NCBI GenBank assembly: GCA_900315075.1
Contig: OMXV01000012.1
Span: 16,867 to 80,866 of the forward strand
Origin: an uncultured Prevotellaceae bacterium
Lineage (GTDB): Bacteria; Bacteroidota; Bacteroidia; Bacteroidales; Bacteroidaceae
Direction of reading: 5' to 3'
Length of the DNA: 64,000 bases
In this document: one piece after another, positions 9,841 to 21,627 of the stretch
Numbering within the stretch: the first letter of the stretch is position 1
How the letters are laid out: the number at the start of each line of letters is the position of its first letter
Notes under the pieces: model-generated
Told to the model about the DNA's origin: nothing
Seen by the model: the letters and a program-made list of their open reading frames with translations, nothing else
Databases searched by the model: none
Made by a program: the position numbers and the translations under genes

Positions 9841-10656
9841 ATGAAAAGAAAAGTTACATTTTTAGCCGTTGCGTTATTATTTGCGCAGTTGATGGTCGCA
9901 CAGACCTACAAGACTGTCAGTGACATCAGTTATACTACCAAGAAAGACCCCTACGCTGTGGAGCGACTGAAATTAGACGTTTATTATCCAGAGGGCGCCA
10001 AAGACTGTCCTGTGGTGGTGTGGTATCATGGTGGTGGTTTGGAGGCAGGCAGCAAGGAAATTCCCCAGAAACTAAAAAACAAAGGTCTTGTGGTGGTCGG
10101 TGTGAATTATCGTCTTTTGCCCAAGGTAAACATTAGCGAATTGCTTGATGACGCGGCAGAGTCGATGGCATGGGTGTTCAAGCACATTGGTGAGTATGGT
10201 GGCGACACCAAGAAAATTGTCGTAACAGGACATTCTGCCGGTGGTTATATTTCGATGATGCTCTGTCTGAATAAGGCATGGCTTGCCAACTATGGCATCG
10301 ATGCCGACGATGTGATGATGTATGTGCCCTTCAGTGGTCAGGCTATCACCCATTACAATGTCCGCAAGATGCAGGGACTTCCGCCCTTGCAGCCCACCAT
10401 TGACGAGTTTGCACCGCTCTATTGGGTACGCAAAGACTGTCCGCCATTGGTGCTCATCTGCGGTGACCGTGAGTTAGAACTCTATGGACGTTATGACGAG
10501 AACCAATACCTTGCCCGCATGATGAAATTGGTGGGACATCAAGAGACTTATCTCTATGAAATCGATGGCCATGGCCATGGTGGCATGGTGGAGCCAAGTT
10601 TCCATATCCTCGAAACCCACCTCAACAAAATGCTCGGCAAACCAGTGAATCCATGA
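9841..10656 (+). CDS. Secreted alpha/beta-hydrolase esterase
   Basis: 271 residues with a signal peptide MKRKVTFLAVALLFAQLMVAQ ending in a typical Bacteroidota A-Q cut. The fold is an alpha/beta hydrolase of the HSL/BD-FAE-like type: the oxyanion motif HGGG starts at His63, the nucleophile is Ser132 in GHSAGG, and the C-terminal region DGHGHGGMVE supplies the probable catalytic His. The likely role is a carbohydrate or small-ester carboxylesterase in the periplasm; acetyl or feruloyl substrate is not decided by sequence. No strong promoter is visible in the 120 bases before it, so it may be read from the GH3 promoter. Confidence 0.82.
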   Translation: MKRKVTFLAVALLFAQLMVAQTYKTVSDISYTTKKDPYAVERLKLDVYYPEGAKDCPVVVWYHGGGLEAGSKEIPQKLKNKGLVVVGVNYRLLPKVNISELLDDAAESMAWVFKHIGEYGGDTKKIVVTGHSAGGYISMMLCLNKAWLANYGIDADDVMMYVPFSGQAITHYNVRKMQGLPPLQPTIDEFAPLYWVRKDCPPLVLICGDRELELYGRYDENQYLARMMKLVGHQETYLYEIDGHGHGGMVEPSFHILETHLNKMLGKPVNP

Positions 10657-11082
10657 ATTAAGGGGGTAAAAAGGTGTTAAAGGATGTCGGCATTGACAAT
10701 CAAAGTAGGGACATACCCCGTGTATGTCCGAAAAACTACATTAATTGATAAGTCACGAATTTGCGAATTAGAGAATTATTTCAACTAATGATAGAATTAT
10801 TGTGAATTATAGAATTGATGTTAGCCCTCCAAACTGCAGCTTGCATTGGATATTTGGCTTGCCAAATACTCTGAAATTCTATAAAATTCAAATAGCATAC
10901 AAGATAATTCTCTAATTCTCAAATTCGTGATGTGAAAATAAAACAGTGATTAGACGTAGTTACCCCGTGTATGTCCGCTTCTTTCTTCTATGGAGCAAAT
11001 GTAATCACTCATCTCATTCTCACAAACTAATTTTTCATCAAAAAAATCCCTTACAAATCATTGTACTTTGAAAAATAATCCC
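10657..11082. other. Intergenic region holding repeats only
   Basis: No coding signal is seen. It contains a GGACATAC/GTATGTCC hairpin (10709-10729), the 17-base direct repeats at 10714 and 10961, and the inverted-repeat element described separately. The remainder is AT-rich. Confidence 0.6.
10754..10929. repeat. Element with 26-bp inverted termini
   Basis: The left arm 10754-10779 and the right arm 10904-10929 are reverse complements at 25 of 26 positions (core CACGAATTTG ... AGAGAATTAT). They enclose about 124 bases without an open frame. A further exact copy of the left arm is at 63924-63949, at the window's end. Outside the arms, TACCCCGTGTATGTCCG occurs at 10714-10730 and again at 10961-10977, so the element sits between 17-base direct repeats. 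This resembles a MITE or repeat cassette; no transposase is within it. Confidence 0.55.
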
Positions 11083-11250
11083 TATATTCGCAAACGCTAC
11101 CTTTAGTGGATTTCCAGTATAGAAATACCACTATCGGGTGAGCACTACATAATGGGAAAAAGCGTCACACGATGCTTTGTCGATTGGCTGATGAAACCTC
11201 GGAAATTTCATGTGAGTGCCTAAGACATTAGCAGAGTTTGATGCCATGGG
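11083..11250 (+). promoter_or_regulatory. Promoter-like box and structured leader
   Basis: TATATTCGC (11083-11091, one base off TAnnTTTGC) is followed by a run of potential stems. These are TAGTGG/CCACTA (about 11105-11134), an outer GCACT/AGTGC pair, and inside it AAAGC/GCTTT and ATGAAA/TTTCAT. This looks like a folded 5' leader before the ORF remnant at 11259. No known riboswitch class fits convincingly. Confidence 0.3.
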
Positions 11251-11258
11251 TATGCTGA

Positions 11259-11552
11259 ATGTATCCCCTTAGTGTGCGTGAAGGCTATAATGCCTTCACG
11301 CACACTAAGGGGTGTATCAGTAATACATACGTGGGTATCACTGCCAAGGGTGACATAATTAAAGGATTTTATACTTTTAGGACACAAGAACTATCACTTA
11401 CAACACTAACTCCTAAAGTGGTCAATCCTGGTGAGGTAATCGTAGCTGCAACTACTAATTTATTTGATGAGACTACAAATGCAGGCTTTGAGTGGCACTT
11501 CATTCTCTATAGAGAAATTATTGTGTTAAAATTCTACGGAGGAAAGGAGTAA
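11259..11552 (+). pseudogene. Remnant of a secreted/adhesin-type protein
   Basis: A 97-codon frame that lacks a signal peptide and a plausible N-terminus. The stretch LTPKVVNPGEVIVAATTN and TTNAGFEWHF resembles fragments of Bacteroidota surface proteins with Ig-like/FN3-type repeats, as far as I can recall. Its first codons are built from the arms of a perfect palindrome (11265-11312), so the frame's start is likely an artefact of rearrangement. I would not expect a functional product. Confidence 0.4.
11265..11312. repeat. Perfect 21-bp palindrome with TATAAT loop
   Basis: Positions 11265-11285 and 11292-11312 are perfect reverse complements (arm begins CCCCTTAGTGTGCGTG), separated by TATAAT. 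No T-run follows, so it is not a simple terminator on either strand. Confidence 0.9.
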
Positions 11553-11882
11553 GAGGAGGAATTAGAAATTTGGAATTAAATTTATTGGTTTTAGACGCTA
11601 TAGATACAAAGTATCTCAGTCCTTTAAGTCCTCTAAGTCCGTAGAATAAAACAAATAATCCACGACCGTAGGTCGCCTCCACATACTCCTTACCTCCGTA
11701 GAAAAAAATACCTTTATTCCACTCAAAAGATGCTCAAAATAAAAATGGGTAGGCCTTGTTGTAGCAGAATGCCGTACATATTGAATAGCACTGTTCAACT
11801 TTTGGGAGTTATCCTTTCGGGCACTTTGGCGCAATGCATCGCATGAATTTTACGAAAGTTCATTTATTCGTTAGATTCGTTA
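11553..11882. other. Intergenic stretch without a recognised gene
   Basis: About 330 bases with only short frames. A few short repeats (TCCTTTAAGTCCTCTAAGTCC at about 11620, TTCGTTAGA at about 11870) are seen and nothing else that I can support. Confidence 0.5.
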
Positions 11883-11998
11883 GATTCGTGTTAGTTTTTA
11901 TTCTCAAAACTCGGCCTTTTCAGTTTTTTTTGTTACTTTTGCATAATGCAAGACAAACTACTAAAACTGAAAACGACGAACATGCTAAAGCTGAAATT
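11883..11998 (+). repeat. Promoter-leader duplication, copy A
   Basis: These 116 bases match 13473-13588 with only about four differences (offset 1590). The repeat carries a promoter box TACTTTTGC (11934-11942) and what in copy B is the start of a signal-peptide reading frame. In copy A that frame is not used and serves as 5' leader of the phosphatase gene. Confidence 0.85.
11934..11942 (+). promoter_or_regulatory. -7 promoter box of the phosphatase gene
   Basis: TACTTTTGC fits TAnnTTTGC. It lies 92 bases upstream of the chosen ATG at 12035 and excludes the longer in-frame start at 11834. Confidence 0.6.
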
Positions 11999-12034
11999 TC
12001 AACTCTTAATTCCCAACTTATTTACGCAAACACT

Positions 12035-13462
12035 ATGCAAAAGACTTATCAACAATTCATCCTTACCGTCCTACTATGTGGGATGGTGAGTTTCACACAG
12101 GCACAGGTAGCACGTTCCGACGCTTTTCACGACCAATACACACTGAAAGAAGTGGTTGTGCTGAGCCGGCACAATATCCGTTCACCCCTCTCTGGGCCAG
12201 AGTCCGCCTTAGGTCGGATGACACCTCATGAATGGTTTCATTGGTCCTCCGGCAAAAGCGAACTGTCGCTACGGGGTGGTGTCCTGGAAACCACCATGGG
12301 ACAGTATTTCCGCAAGTGGCTCGTCAGCGAGGGGTTTATGCAGGAGAACCAACTGCCAGCCGAAGGAACTATGCGCTTCTATGCCAACTCTATGCAGCGC
12401 ACCATCGCCACGGCACAGTATTTCTCGTCGGGTATGCTCCCCGTTGCAAATGTTACTGTTGAGCACCATTTTGACCTAAATACAATGGATCCTGTCTTCA
12501 CTCCACAGATAACTATTACAAGTCAGACCTATGAAGATCAGGCTTTGCAACAAATCGCAGATATCTTCGGAAACGGCAGTCTTGCCGGAATTGGGGAACG
12601 AATGGCAGACAATTATGCTTTGCTCGAGAATGTGCTCGATTTCACCGAGAGCCCTGCCTATCTGCAAGGTGAGATGGGACATTTTAAGACCGATGATACC
12701 AGCATCCGCTTAGAAACGAACAAGGAACCAAGTATGGATGGCTCGCTCAAGACGGCTTGTGGTGCTGCGGATGCCCTCGTGCTTCAATATTATGAAGAAA
12801 GTGACGAACAGAAAGCTGCATTTGGACATCAGCTTTCGTTTGAAGACTGGGTGAAAATCTCGGCCATAAAAGACTGGTATGGTGATGTGCTCTTCACGGC
12901 ACCTTTGGTGGCAATCAACGTGGCACATCCTTTGCTGCAAACCATCCTCGACGAGTTGAGGACGGAGGAGAGGCAGTTCACTTTCCTCTGCGGTCACGAC
13001 TCCAACGTCGGAAGTGTTTTGGCGGCTCTTGGCGTGAAAGACTATGTCCTGTCAGGGGCTATTGAATCAAAGACCCCGATCGGCTGCAAACTGGTCATTG
13101 AGAAGTGGTTAGACACTGATGGACAGGAATATGCCGCATTCAACCTTGTCTATCAGCATGTCGGTCAGTTACGTGAAATGCCTTTGCTCTCCCTCGACAA
13201 TCCTCCCATGGCCATCCCCCTCTTCTTAGAAGGTCTGACTACCAACGACGACGGTCTTTACCCGCTTTCCGACGTAGAGGCACGTTTCGCTGAGCGCATC
13301 GCCGCCTACGACCAACTCCTCACCGACAACATTTCCGTCGGCAGTCCTGAGGAGTCACCACAGCAAGCCGTCATCTACAACCTTCAGGGGCAGCGCCTCG
13401 ACCACAAGTCCATCCCTGCGGGAGTGTATATTCATCAAGGGAATAAGGTGGTTGTCAAGTAG
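12035..13462 (+). CDS. agp: Glucose-1-phosphatase, histidine acid phosphatase family
   Basis: 475 residues from ATG 12035 (MQKTYQQFILTVLLCGMVSFTQAQ, a clear signal peptide). The upstream in-frame ATG at 11834 precedes the promoter and adds non-family sequence, so it is rejected. The catalytic motif is RHNIRSPL with His46, the variant (RHN rather than RHG) found in E. coli Agp. A following GGVLETTMGQYFRKWL segment and the proton donor His321-Asp322 in CGHDSNVGS also match Agp, as does TPIG. It is a periplasmic sugar-phosphate phosphatase by homology. The last 30 residues (YNLQGQRL ... GVYIHQGNKVVVK) form a Bacteroidota C-terminal tail shared with three other proteins here. Confidence 0.85.
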   Translation: MQKTYQQFILTVLLCGMVSFTQAQVARSDAFHDQYTLKEVVVLSRHNIRSPLSGPESALGRMTPHEWFHWSSGKSELSLRGGVLETTMGQYFRKWLVSEGFMQENQLPAEGTMRFYANSMQRTIATAQYFSSGMLPVANVTVEHHFDLNTMDPVFTPQITITSQTYEDQALQQIADIFGNGSLAGIGERMADNYALLENVLDFTESPAYLQGEMGHFKTDDTSIRLETNKEPSMDGSLKTACGAADALVLQYYEESDEQKAAFGHQLSFEDWVKISAIKDWYGDVLFTAPLVAINVAHPLLQTILDELRTEERQFTFLCGHDSNVGSVLAALGVKDYVLSGAIESKTPIGCKLVIEKWLDTDGQEYAAFNLVYQHVGQLREMPLLSLDNPPMAIPLFLEGLTTNDDGLYPLSDVEARFAERIAAYDQLLTDNISVGSPEESPQQAVIYNLQGQRLDHKSIPAGVYIHQGNKVVVK

Positions 13463-13472
13463 AGTAATTCGT

Positions 13473-13588
13473 GATTCGTGTTAGTTTTTATTCTCAAAAC
13501 ACCGCCTTTTCAGTTTTTTTTGTTACTTTTGCATAATGCAAGACAAACTACTAAAACTGAAAACAACGAACATGCTAATGCTGAAATT
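13473..13588 (+). repeat. Promoter-leader duplication, copy B
   Basis: Second copy of the 116-base repeat at 11883. It contains the promoter box TACTTTTGC at 13524-13532 and, at its end, the first codons of the following multimodular gene. It starts 11 bases after the phosphatase stop, so the duplication exactly re-supplies a promoter to the next gene. Confidence 0.85.
13524..13532 (+). promoter_or_regulatory. -7 promoter box of the propeller/GH2 gene
   Basis: TACTTTTGC fits TAnnTTTGC. A start at 13536 would fall at or before the expected transcription start, so the ATG at 13572 (or 13578) is preferred. Confidence 0.55.
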
Positions 13589-16500
13589 AGCGATATTGCT
13601 GTTGTGGCTACCATTGGCAGCCACAGGGCAGGATGCTTTCTCGCAGGAAGAGATGAATGCTATCTACGAGGAAGTGAAGACCCCCTATAAATATGGCATG
13701 GCGGTGGCATCCACCGACAACTACCACAAGATAGACTGCCCAACGGTTTTCTGTGAGGGCGAAAAATGGTATATGACCTATGTGGTATATAATGGTAAGG
13801 ACGGCCTCGACGGTCGTGGTTATGAGACGTGGTTGGCAGAGAGCGACGACTTGCTGCACTGGACAACTTTAGGGAGACTGCTGTCGTATAAGGAGAGTGG
13901 CTGGGATATGAACCAACGAGGCGGCTTCCCCGCACTTATCGACTGGACATGGGACGGCACCTATGAGATGCAGCCCTATAAGGGTCGGCATTGGATGACC
14001 TATATCGGCGGCGAAGGAACAGGCTATGAAGCCGTGCGCGCACCCTTGAATATCGGTATGGCATGGACCACCGGCGATATCACCACCGCCCATGAATGGG
14101 AGAGTAGCGACAAACCGCTCCTGAGCATCAACGATCGCGATGCCCAATGGTGGGAAAAACTCGTACAATACAAGAGCACTATTTACGTGGATAGGGAGAA
14201 ACGGTTGGGTAAGCGCTTCGTGATGTTTTACAATGCCGGTGGCATCAACCCTGCGAACGACCTCAAGGCCGAACGCATCGGCATCGCCCTCTCCAACGAC
14301 CTGAAGCACTGGAAACGACTGCCCCTATCCACAGACAATCAGGCTGGCAATCCTGTGTTTTCCACCGAGGTGGGTGGCATCATCACCGGCGATGCCCAAA
14401 TCGTGAAAATGGGCGACCGCTATGTGATGTTCTATTTCTCCGCATACAACCCATCGCGTCGCTACAATGCCTTCAACACCTTCGCCGTGAGCGACGACCT
14501 GCTCCACTGGCAGCGGTGGGATGGCAACGACCTGATTTTCCCCACCAAGGATTACGACGAGATGTTTGCGCATAAAAGTTATGTGGTGAAGCACGACGGT
14601 GTGGTGTATCATTTCTATTGTGCCGTGAACAACGCCGGACAAAGAGGCATCGCCGTGGCTACCAGTGTGCCGATGGGACGCTCGGCGGTGAGTTTCCCTG
14701 AGCCAGAGCGCAAAGGCCGTCGTATAGAGACCGACCTAAACAAAGGATGGCTGTGCTATACCGACGATGCCACCGCCCCCGAGCATGTTGACCTGCCCCA
14801 CAACGCCGACGACTACTATGGATATATACAAACCCGCCATGGCAACCTGCACGGCAATCGTCTTTACACCCGCGATTTCACTGCTACGAAGAATACCCAG
14901 CGCCGCTATTTCTTGCAGTTTGAAGGTATCGGCACCTATGCCACCGTGACGCTCAACGGACATCAATATGAGCGCACCCCCGTAGGCCGTACCACTTATA
15001 CTCTTGATATCACCGATGCCCTGCACGATGGGCAAAATCACTTGGAAGTGCTTGCAGAACATCCTGCCCTCATCACCGACATGCCATGGGTGTGTGGCGG
15101 TTGTTCCTCGGAATGGGGATTCAGTGAAGGCAGTCAGCCTTTGGGCATTTTCCGACCAGTGACTTTGATTGAAACGGCTGATGTGCGCATCGAACCATTC
15201 GGCGTGCATATCTGGAATAATGCCGCTTGTGACAGTGTGATGATAGACACCGAGGTACACAACTATTCCGATGAGGTGCGACAGGTTGAGGTGGTCAGCA
15301 AACTCAACATGGCCAGTGGCAAGGCTGTCTTCCGTCTGCCCGTAAAGATATCGCTGCAACCCGGCGAGACAAAAACCATCCGCCAGAAAGAAGCGATTCA
15401 AGAAGCACATCGGTGGAACCTCGACGACCCTTATCTCTATTCTTTAGCCTCGATGGTGAAAAATGCTGATGGCACTACGATAGATGAAATCAGCACCCCC
15501 TACGGTATCCGCAGCATCTCCTGGCCTGTACACCGTGGCGATGGCGACGGTCGTTTTTTCCTCAACGGTCAACCCGTGTTTATCAATGGCACTTGCGAAT
15601 ACGAACATTTGTTTGGTAGCAGCCATGCTTTCAGTGCCGAGCAAATCGCCTCGCGCGTAAAAATGATTCGTCAGGCAGGTTTTAATGCTTTTCGTGAGGC
15701 CCACCAACCCCACAACTTGCGTTATCAGCAACACTTCGACCGCGATGGTATGCTTTTCTGGAGTCAGTTCTCCGCCCATATCTGGTACGACACGCCACAA
15801 TTCCGCGATAACTTCAAGCGGTTGCTCCGACAATGGATACGCGAGCGGCGCAATTCACCCAGCATTATCCTCTGGGGACTACAAAACGAGAGCGTACTGC
15901 CCAAGGAGTTTGCCGAGGAATGTACCGCCATTATCCGTGAGATGGACCCCACCGCCATCGACCAACGTGTAGTGACCACCTGTAACGGCGGCGAGGGCAC
16001 TGACTGGAATGTGGTACAGAACTGGAGTGGCACCTACGGCGGCAACCCCGACAAATACGGGAAGGAGTTGAGCCGTCCCGACCAGTTGCTCAACGGAGAA
16101 TATGGTGCCTGGCGCACGGCGGGGCTGCATTCTCCATCGGAGGGCTATACTGAGGAGAAATTCTGTGACCTGCTCGTGAAGAAAGCCACACTCGCAGAAG
16201 AAGCATGCGACAGTGTCTGCGGACATTTCCAGTGGTTATTCGTGAGCCATGAGAATCCCGGTCGCACCCAGCCCGATGAAGCCCTTCGCCGTATAGACAA
16301 AGTAGGGCCCATCAACTACAAAGGGTTGCTCACCTTGTGGGAACAACCCACCGATGCCTATTATGTCTATCGTTCACTCCACGTCGGTGGCGACATCGAC
16401 CCTATGGTTTACATGACCGCTGCAGGAAGGGTGTATTCCAATTGCGATAGTGTGACGCTATCCCGCACAGACCATGGCATCCATGCCTCGGGATGGTATG

Positions 16501-17546
16501 ACGGCAAGGTGGTTGCCGAGGATGCCCTTGGCGATGTGCAGACACTGATTCCCACTGCCGCCGATCGCAATATCGACATCTTGAAACCATACGAGAACCT
16601 CCACTATGTGGCACGTATCAACTGTGGCGGCGATGCCTATACTGATAGTTATGGAAATCAGTGGATGCAAGACAATCCTGCCTTTGGACAGTCTTGGGGC
16701 ACAAAGATGGGCTTGGATGCTGTTCAACTGAGCCAGGGCACAACACCTGTCGCCATCCACGGAACTGCTGACCCTACACTTTTCCGCACCTTCCGTTTCG
16801 GGCGGCATCTCCTCGACTACCGCTTCCATCTGCTACCAGGAAAATATGTGGTGGAACTTTATTTCGCCGAACCCTGGATAGGACGTGGCGGCGGTGTGAA
16901 GACTGATTGCGAGGGAGAGCGCGTTTTTACCGTGGAGGTTAATGGCGAGCGGATGTCTGACATCGACCTATGGGCAGAGAGCGGATATGCTGGAGCTTGT
17001 AAGAAGACGGTCATGGCGGCAGTGGGAGAAGATGGTCTCCTGCGCATCCACTTTCCCGAGGTGAAAGCCGGTCAGGCGGTCATCTCCGCTATCGCTATCG
17101 CCACAGACCAGGAACTGGCACCCATCACTACCGAAAACCTCTCACTCCAACCACTAAAAATCCTCCCCAACAATTATTGGGCAAACCTCGACCGTGACAC
17201 CGTGGCAGTACTACCCAAAGATTCACTGCCCGACCAACATGCCTTACCTTCCACCACTTACCCCCAGACTCGTCCCGGCAATTGGACCATCACCACCGGC
17301 ATTGGAAAAGAGTATGGGCTGCGTTTCCGCTACCAGAATACCACCGGCAGCACTGTCAAGGCGCGCCTGACCATCACCGATACTAAAGGCATCATCCTTG
17401 TCGATCGTGACCTGCTGCTCCCCACCACACCACCGAAATTCAAGAATGTAAGCACTACTACAGGAACGCAAATCAATGCCGGCACCTACCAGGTGAGAAT
17501 CACTGGTGCAAAAGGTGTGGTGTTCGAGGATTTGACGGTGGAGTAG
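13572..17546 (+). CDS. Multimodular glycosidase: beta-propeller, GH2, malectin
   Basis: 1324 residues from ATG 13572, with signal peptide MLMLKLAILLLWLPLAATGQ. Residues about 30-373 form a GH43/GH117/GH130-like five-bladed propeller (DCPTVFCEGEKWYMTYV, SDDLLHW twice, TGDAQIVKMGDRYVMFYF). Residues about 383-910 are a complete GH2 unit: jelly roll, Ig-like domain and TIM barrel, with probable acid/base Glu773 in LQNES and nucleophile Glu843 in NGEYGAW. Residues about 1010-1183 match malectin (INCGGDAYTDSYGNQWMQD). A beta-sandwich ends the protein. GH2 enzymes cleave beta-galactosides, glucuronides or mannosides; which one is not decided. The propeller may be a second enzyme or a binding module. 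It lies between the Agp gene and LacZ on the same strand. Confidence 0.82.
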   Translation: MLMLKLAILLLWLPLAATGQDAFSQEEMNAIYEEVKTPYKYGMAVASTDNYHKIDCPTVFCEGEKWYMTYVVYNGKDGLDGRGYETWLAESDDLLHWTTLGRLLSYKESGWDMNQRGGFPALIDWTWDGTYEMQPYKGRHWMTYIGGEGTGYEAVRAPLNIGMAWTTGDITTAHEWESSDKPLLSINDRDAQWWEKLVQYKSTIYVDREKRLGKRFVMFYNAGGINPANDLKAERIGIALSNDLKHWKRLPLSTDNQAGNPVFSTEVGGIITGDAQIVKMGDRYVMFYFSAYNPSRRYNAFNTFAVSDDLLHWQRWDGNDLIFPTKDYDEMFAHKSYVVKHDGVVYHFYCAVNNAGQRGIAVATSVPMGRSAVSFPEPERKGRRIETDLNKGWLCYTDDATAPEHVDLPHNADDYYGYIQTRHGNLHGNRLYTRDFTATKNTQRRYFLQFEGIGTYATVTLNGHQYERTPVGRTTYTLDITDALHDGQNHLEVLAEHPALITDMPWVCGGCSSEWGFSEGSQPLGIFRPVTLIETADVRIEPFGVHIWNNAACDSVMIDTEVHNYSDEVRQVEVVSKLNMASGKAVFRLPVKISLQPGETKTIRQKEAIQEAHRWNLDDPYLYSLASMVKNADGTTIDEISTPYGIRSISWPVHRGDGDGRFFLNGQPVFINGTCEYEHLFGSSHAFSAEQIASRVKMIRQAGFNAFREAHQPHNLRYQQHFDRDGMLFWSQFSAHIWYDTPQFRDNFKRLLRQWIRERRNSPSIILWGLQNESVLPKEFAEECTAIIREMDPTAIDQRVVTTCNGGEGTDWNVVQNWSGTYGGNPDKYGKELSRPDQLLNGEYGAWRTAGLHSPSEGYTEEKFCDLLVKKATLAEEACDSVCGHFQWLFVSHENPGRTQPDEALRRIDKVGPINYKGLLTLWEQPTDAYYVYRSLHVGGDIDPMVYMTAAGRVYSNCDSVTLSRTDHGIHASGWYDGKVVAEDALGDVQTLIPTAADRNIDILKPYENLHYVARINCGGDAYTDSYGNQWMQDNPAFGQSWGTKMGLDAVQLSQGTTPVAIHGTADPTLFRTFRFGRHLLDYRFHLLPGKYVVELYFAEPWIGRGGGVKTDCEGERVFTVEVNGERMSDIDLWAESGYAGACKKTVMAAVGEDGLLRIHFPEVKAGQAVISAIAIATDQELAPITTENLSLQPLKILPNNYWANLDRDTVAVLPKDSLPDQHALPSTTYPQTRPGNWTITTGIGKEYGLRFRYQNTTGSTVKARLTITDTKGIILVDRDLLLPTTPPKFKNVSTTTGTQINAGTYQVRITGAKGVVFEDLTVE

Positions 17547-17579
17547 GGGTGATCTCAGAGGTGAGAGAGATGATTAGCA

Positions 17580-17631
17580 GCTCTTGAAAGCGATGATTGC
17601 TGCGACGGCAAAACCGTCGCCTACGGAGAAA
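17580..17631. repeat. Intergenic palindromic module, copy 1
   Basis: 52 bases that match 41768-41819 with about six differences. The centre is the perfect hairpin GCGACGGCAAAACCGTCGC (17602-17620; 7-bp stem, CAAAA loop). In both places the module is followed by runs of ATTTTCAATC and then the GTCCCTTTAACTCCC array. Confidence 0.75.
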
Positions 17632-17706
17632 ATAGAAAAGAAGCTGCAAATCTCAAAACCTCTATTTTCAATTCTCAATCCTCAATTTTCAATCTTCCTT
17701 GGTATT

Positions 17707-20850
<3,144 letters not shown>

Positions 20851-21493
20851 GGTGCCCCTCTTTGCTGCCCTCTGGTCCCTCTATGCTGCAACACTGTTCA
20901 GCAAAGGAAACACCCGAGGAAGCACCAACGACAGGAGCCATGGCTACCTCTGGTCGCGCAATTATAATGACCACATCTTAGAAGGAGCAGGCGAATTGGA
21001 GCGCTGGTTTGTTTATCTTCGTAATAATCCGAGGCGACTGGCCGTCAAGCGTGCACATCCGGAGTATTTCCGAGTTCGCTTTGGAGTGACCGTCGGTAGT
21101 CGTCGCTATGCTGCCATCGGCAATCGCTTCTTGTTGGACTATCCAGACAAACTTCAAGTGCAATGCTCACGGAGCCTCACAGAGCAAGAGATTCAGACCG
21201 TGGTGGAAAGGATGATGGAGAAAGCTAAAAAGGGCACCATTTTGGTATCACCAGCCATTTCGAAGGGTGAGCAGGCGGTTATGCATGCTGTACTGGAGGC
21301 ACAACTGCCCCAAATATTTCTAACCCCCTGGGGCTTCAATGAATATTCAAAACCAGGAAGTCAATATTATGATGCATGTTCTGATGGACGATTTTTGATA
21401 CTCGCTCCGTGGGAACATCAAAACCAACAATTGCCACTCACGAGGGAGATGTGCCTCCAACTGAATGGGATGTGCGAGGAGATTTGCAGGTGA
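20851..21493 (+). pseudogene. 5'-truncated RAYT/Y1-type transposase
   Basis: A frame open from within the end of the LacZ gene (20807) to 21493. Sequence after about 20900 (WSRNYNDHILEGAGELERW, then VYLRNNPRRLAVKRAHPEYF) resembles the C-terminal half of REP-associated tyrosine transposases (Y1_Tnp), where a W-x-R-N-Y-x-D-H-I segment precedes Y-I-x-x-N-P. The rest (about 100 residues, ending PLTREMCLQLNGMCEEIC) is an unrecognised C-terminal domain. The N-terminal His-U-His nuclease motif is missing and no proper start is seen, so it is a truncated remnant joined to the lacZ stop. Confidence 0.55.
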
Positions 21494-21561
21494 TTTTGCG
21501 GAATGAAACATACCCTAAAAACTATGCAACAAAAAAATAATTGTATTTCTCACAATCATTA

Positions 21562-21570
21562 TACCTTTGC
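21562..21570 (+). promoter_or_regulatory. -7 promoter box of the GH98 gene
   Basis: TACCTTTGC fits TAnnTTTGC and lies 57 bases before the ATG at 21628. Confidence 0.65.
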
Positions 21571-21627
21571 AGCCGAAAAATCTAACAAACTAAGCTTCTG
21601 AAGCAAATCTACAACAAACAAGGCTTA

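Noticed and set aside
10709-10729. Terminator after the esterase gene
   Set aside because: The 8-bp hairpin GGACATAC/GTATGTCC has no T-run on the plus strand, and its right half is repeated as a direct repeat, so it is treated as repeat sequence.
11170-11250. Hammerhead-like CTGATGA ... GAAA and S-box-like TGATGAAACC in the leader
   Set aside because: Between CTGATGA and GAAA only seven bases occur, too few for stem II, and no NUH site fits the strand order tried. The S-box helices and the rest of its core are absent.
11834-12034. Longer start of the phosphatase
   Set aside because: The promoter box at 11934 and a clean signal peptide at 12035 place the start later; the added residues come from repeat sequence.
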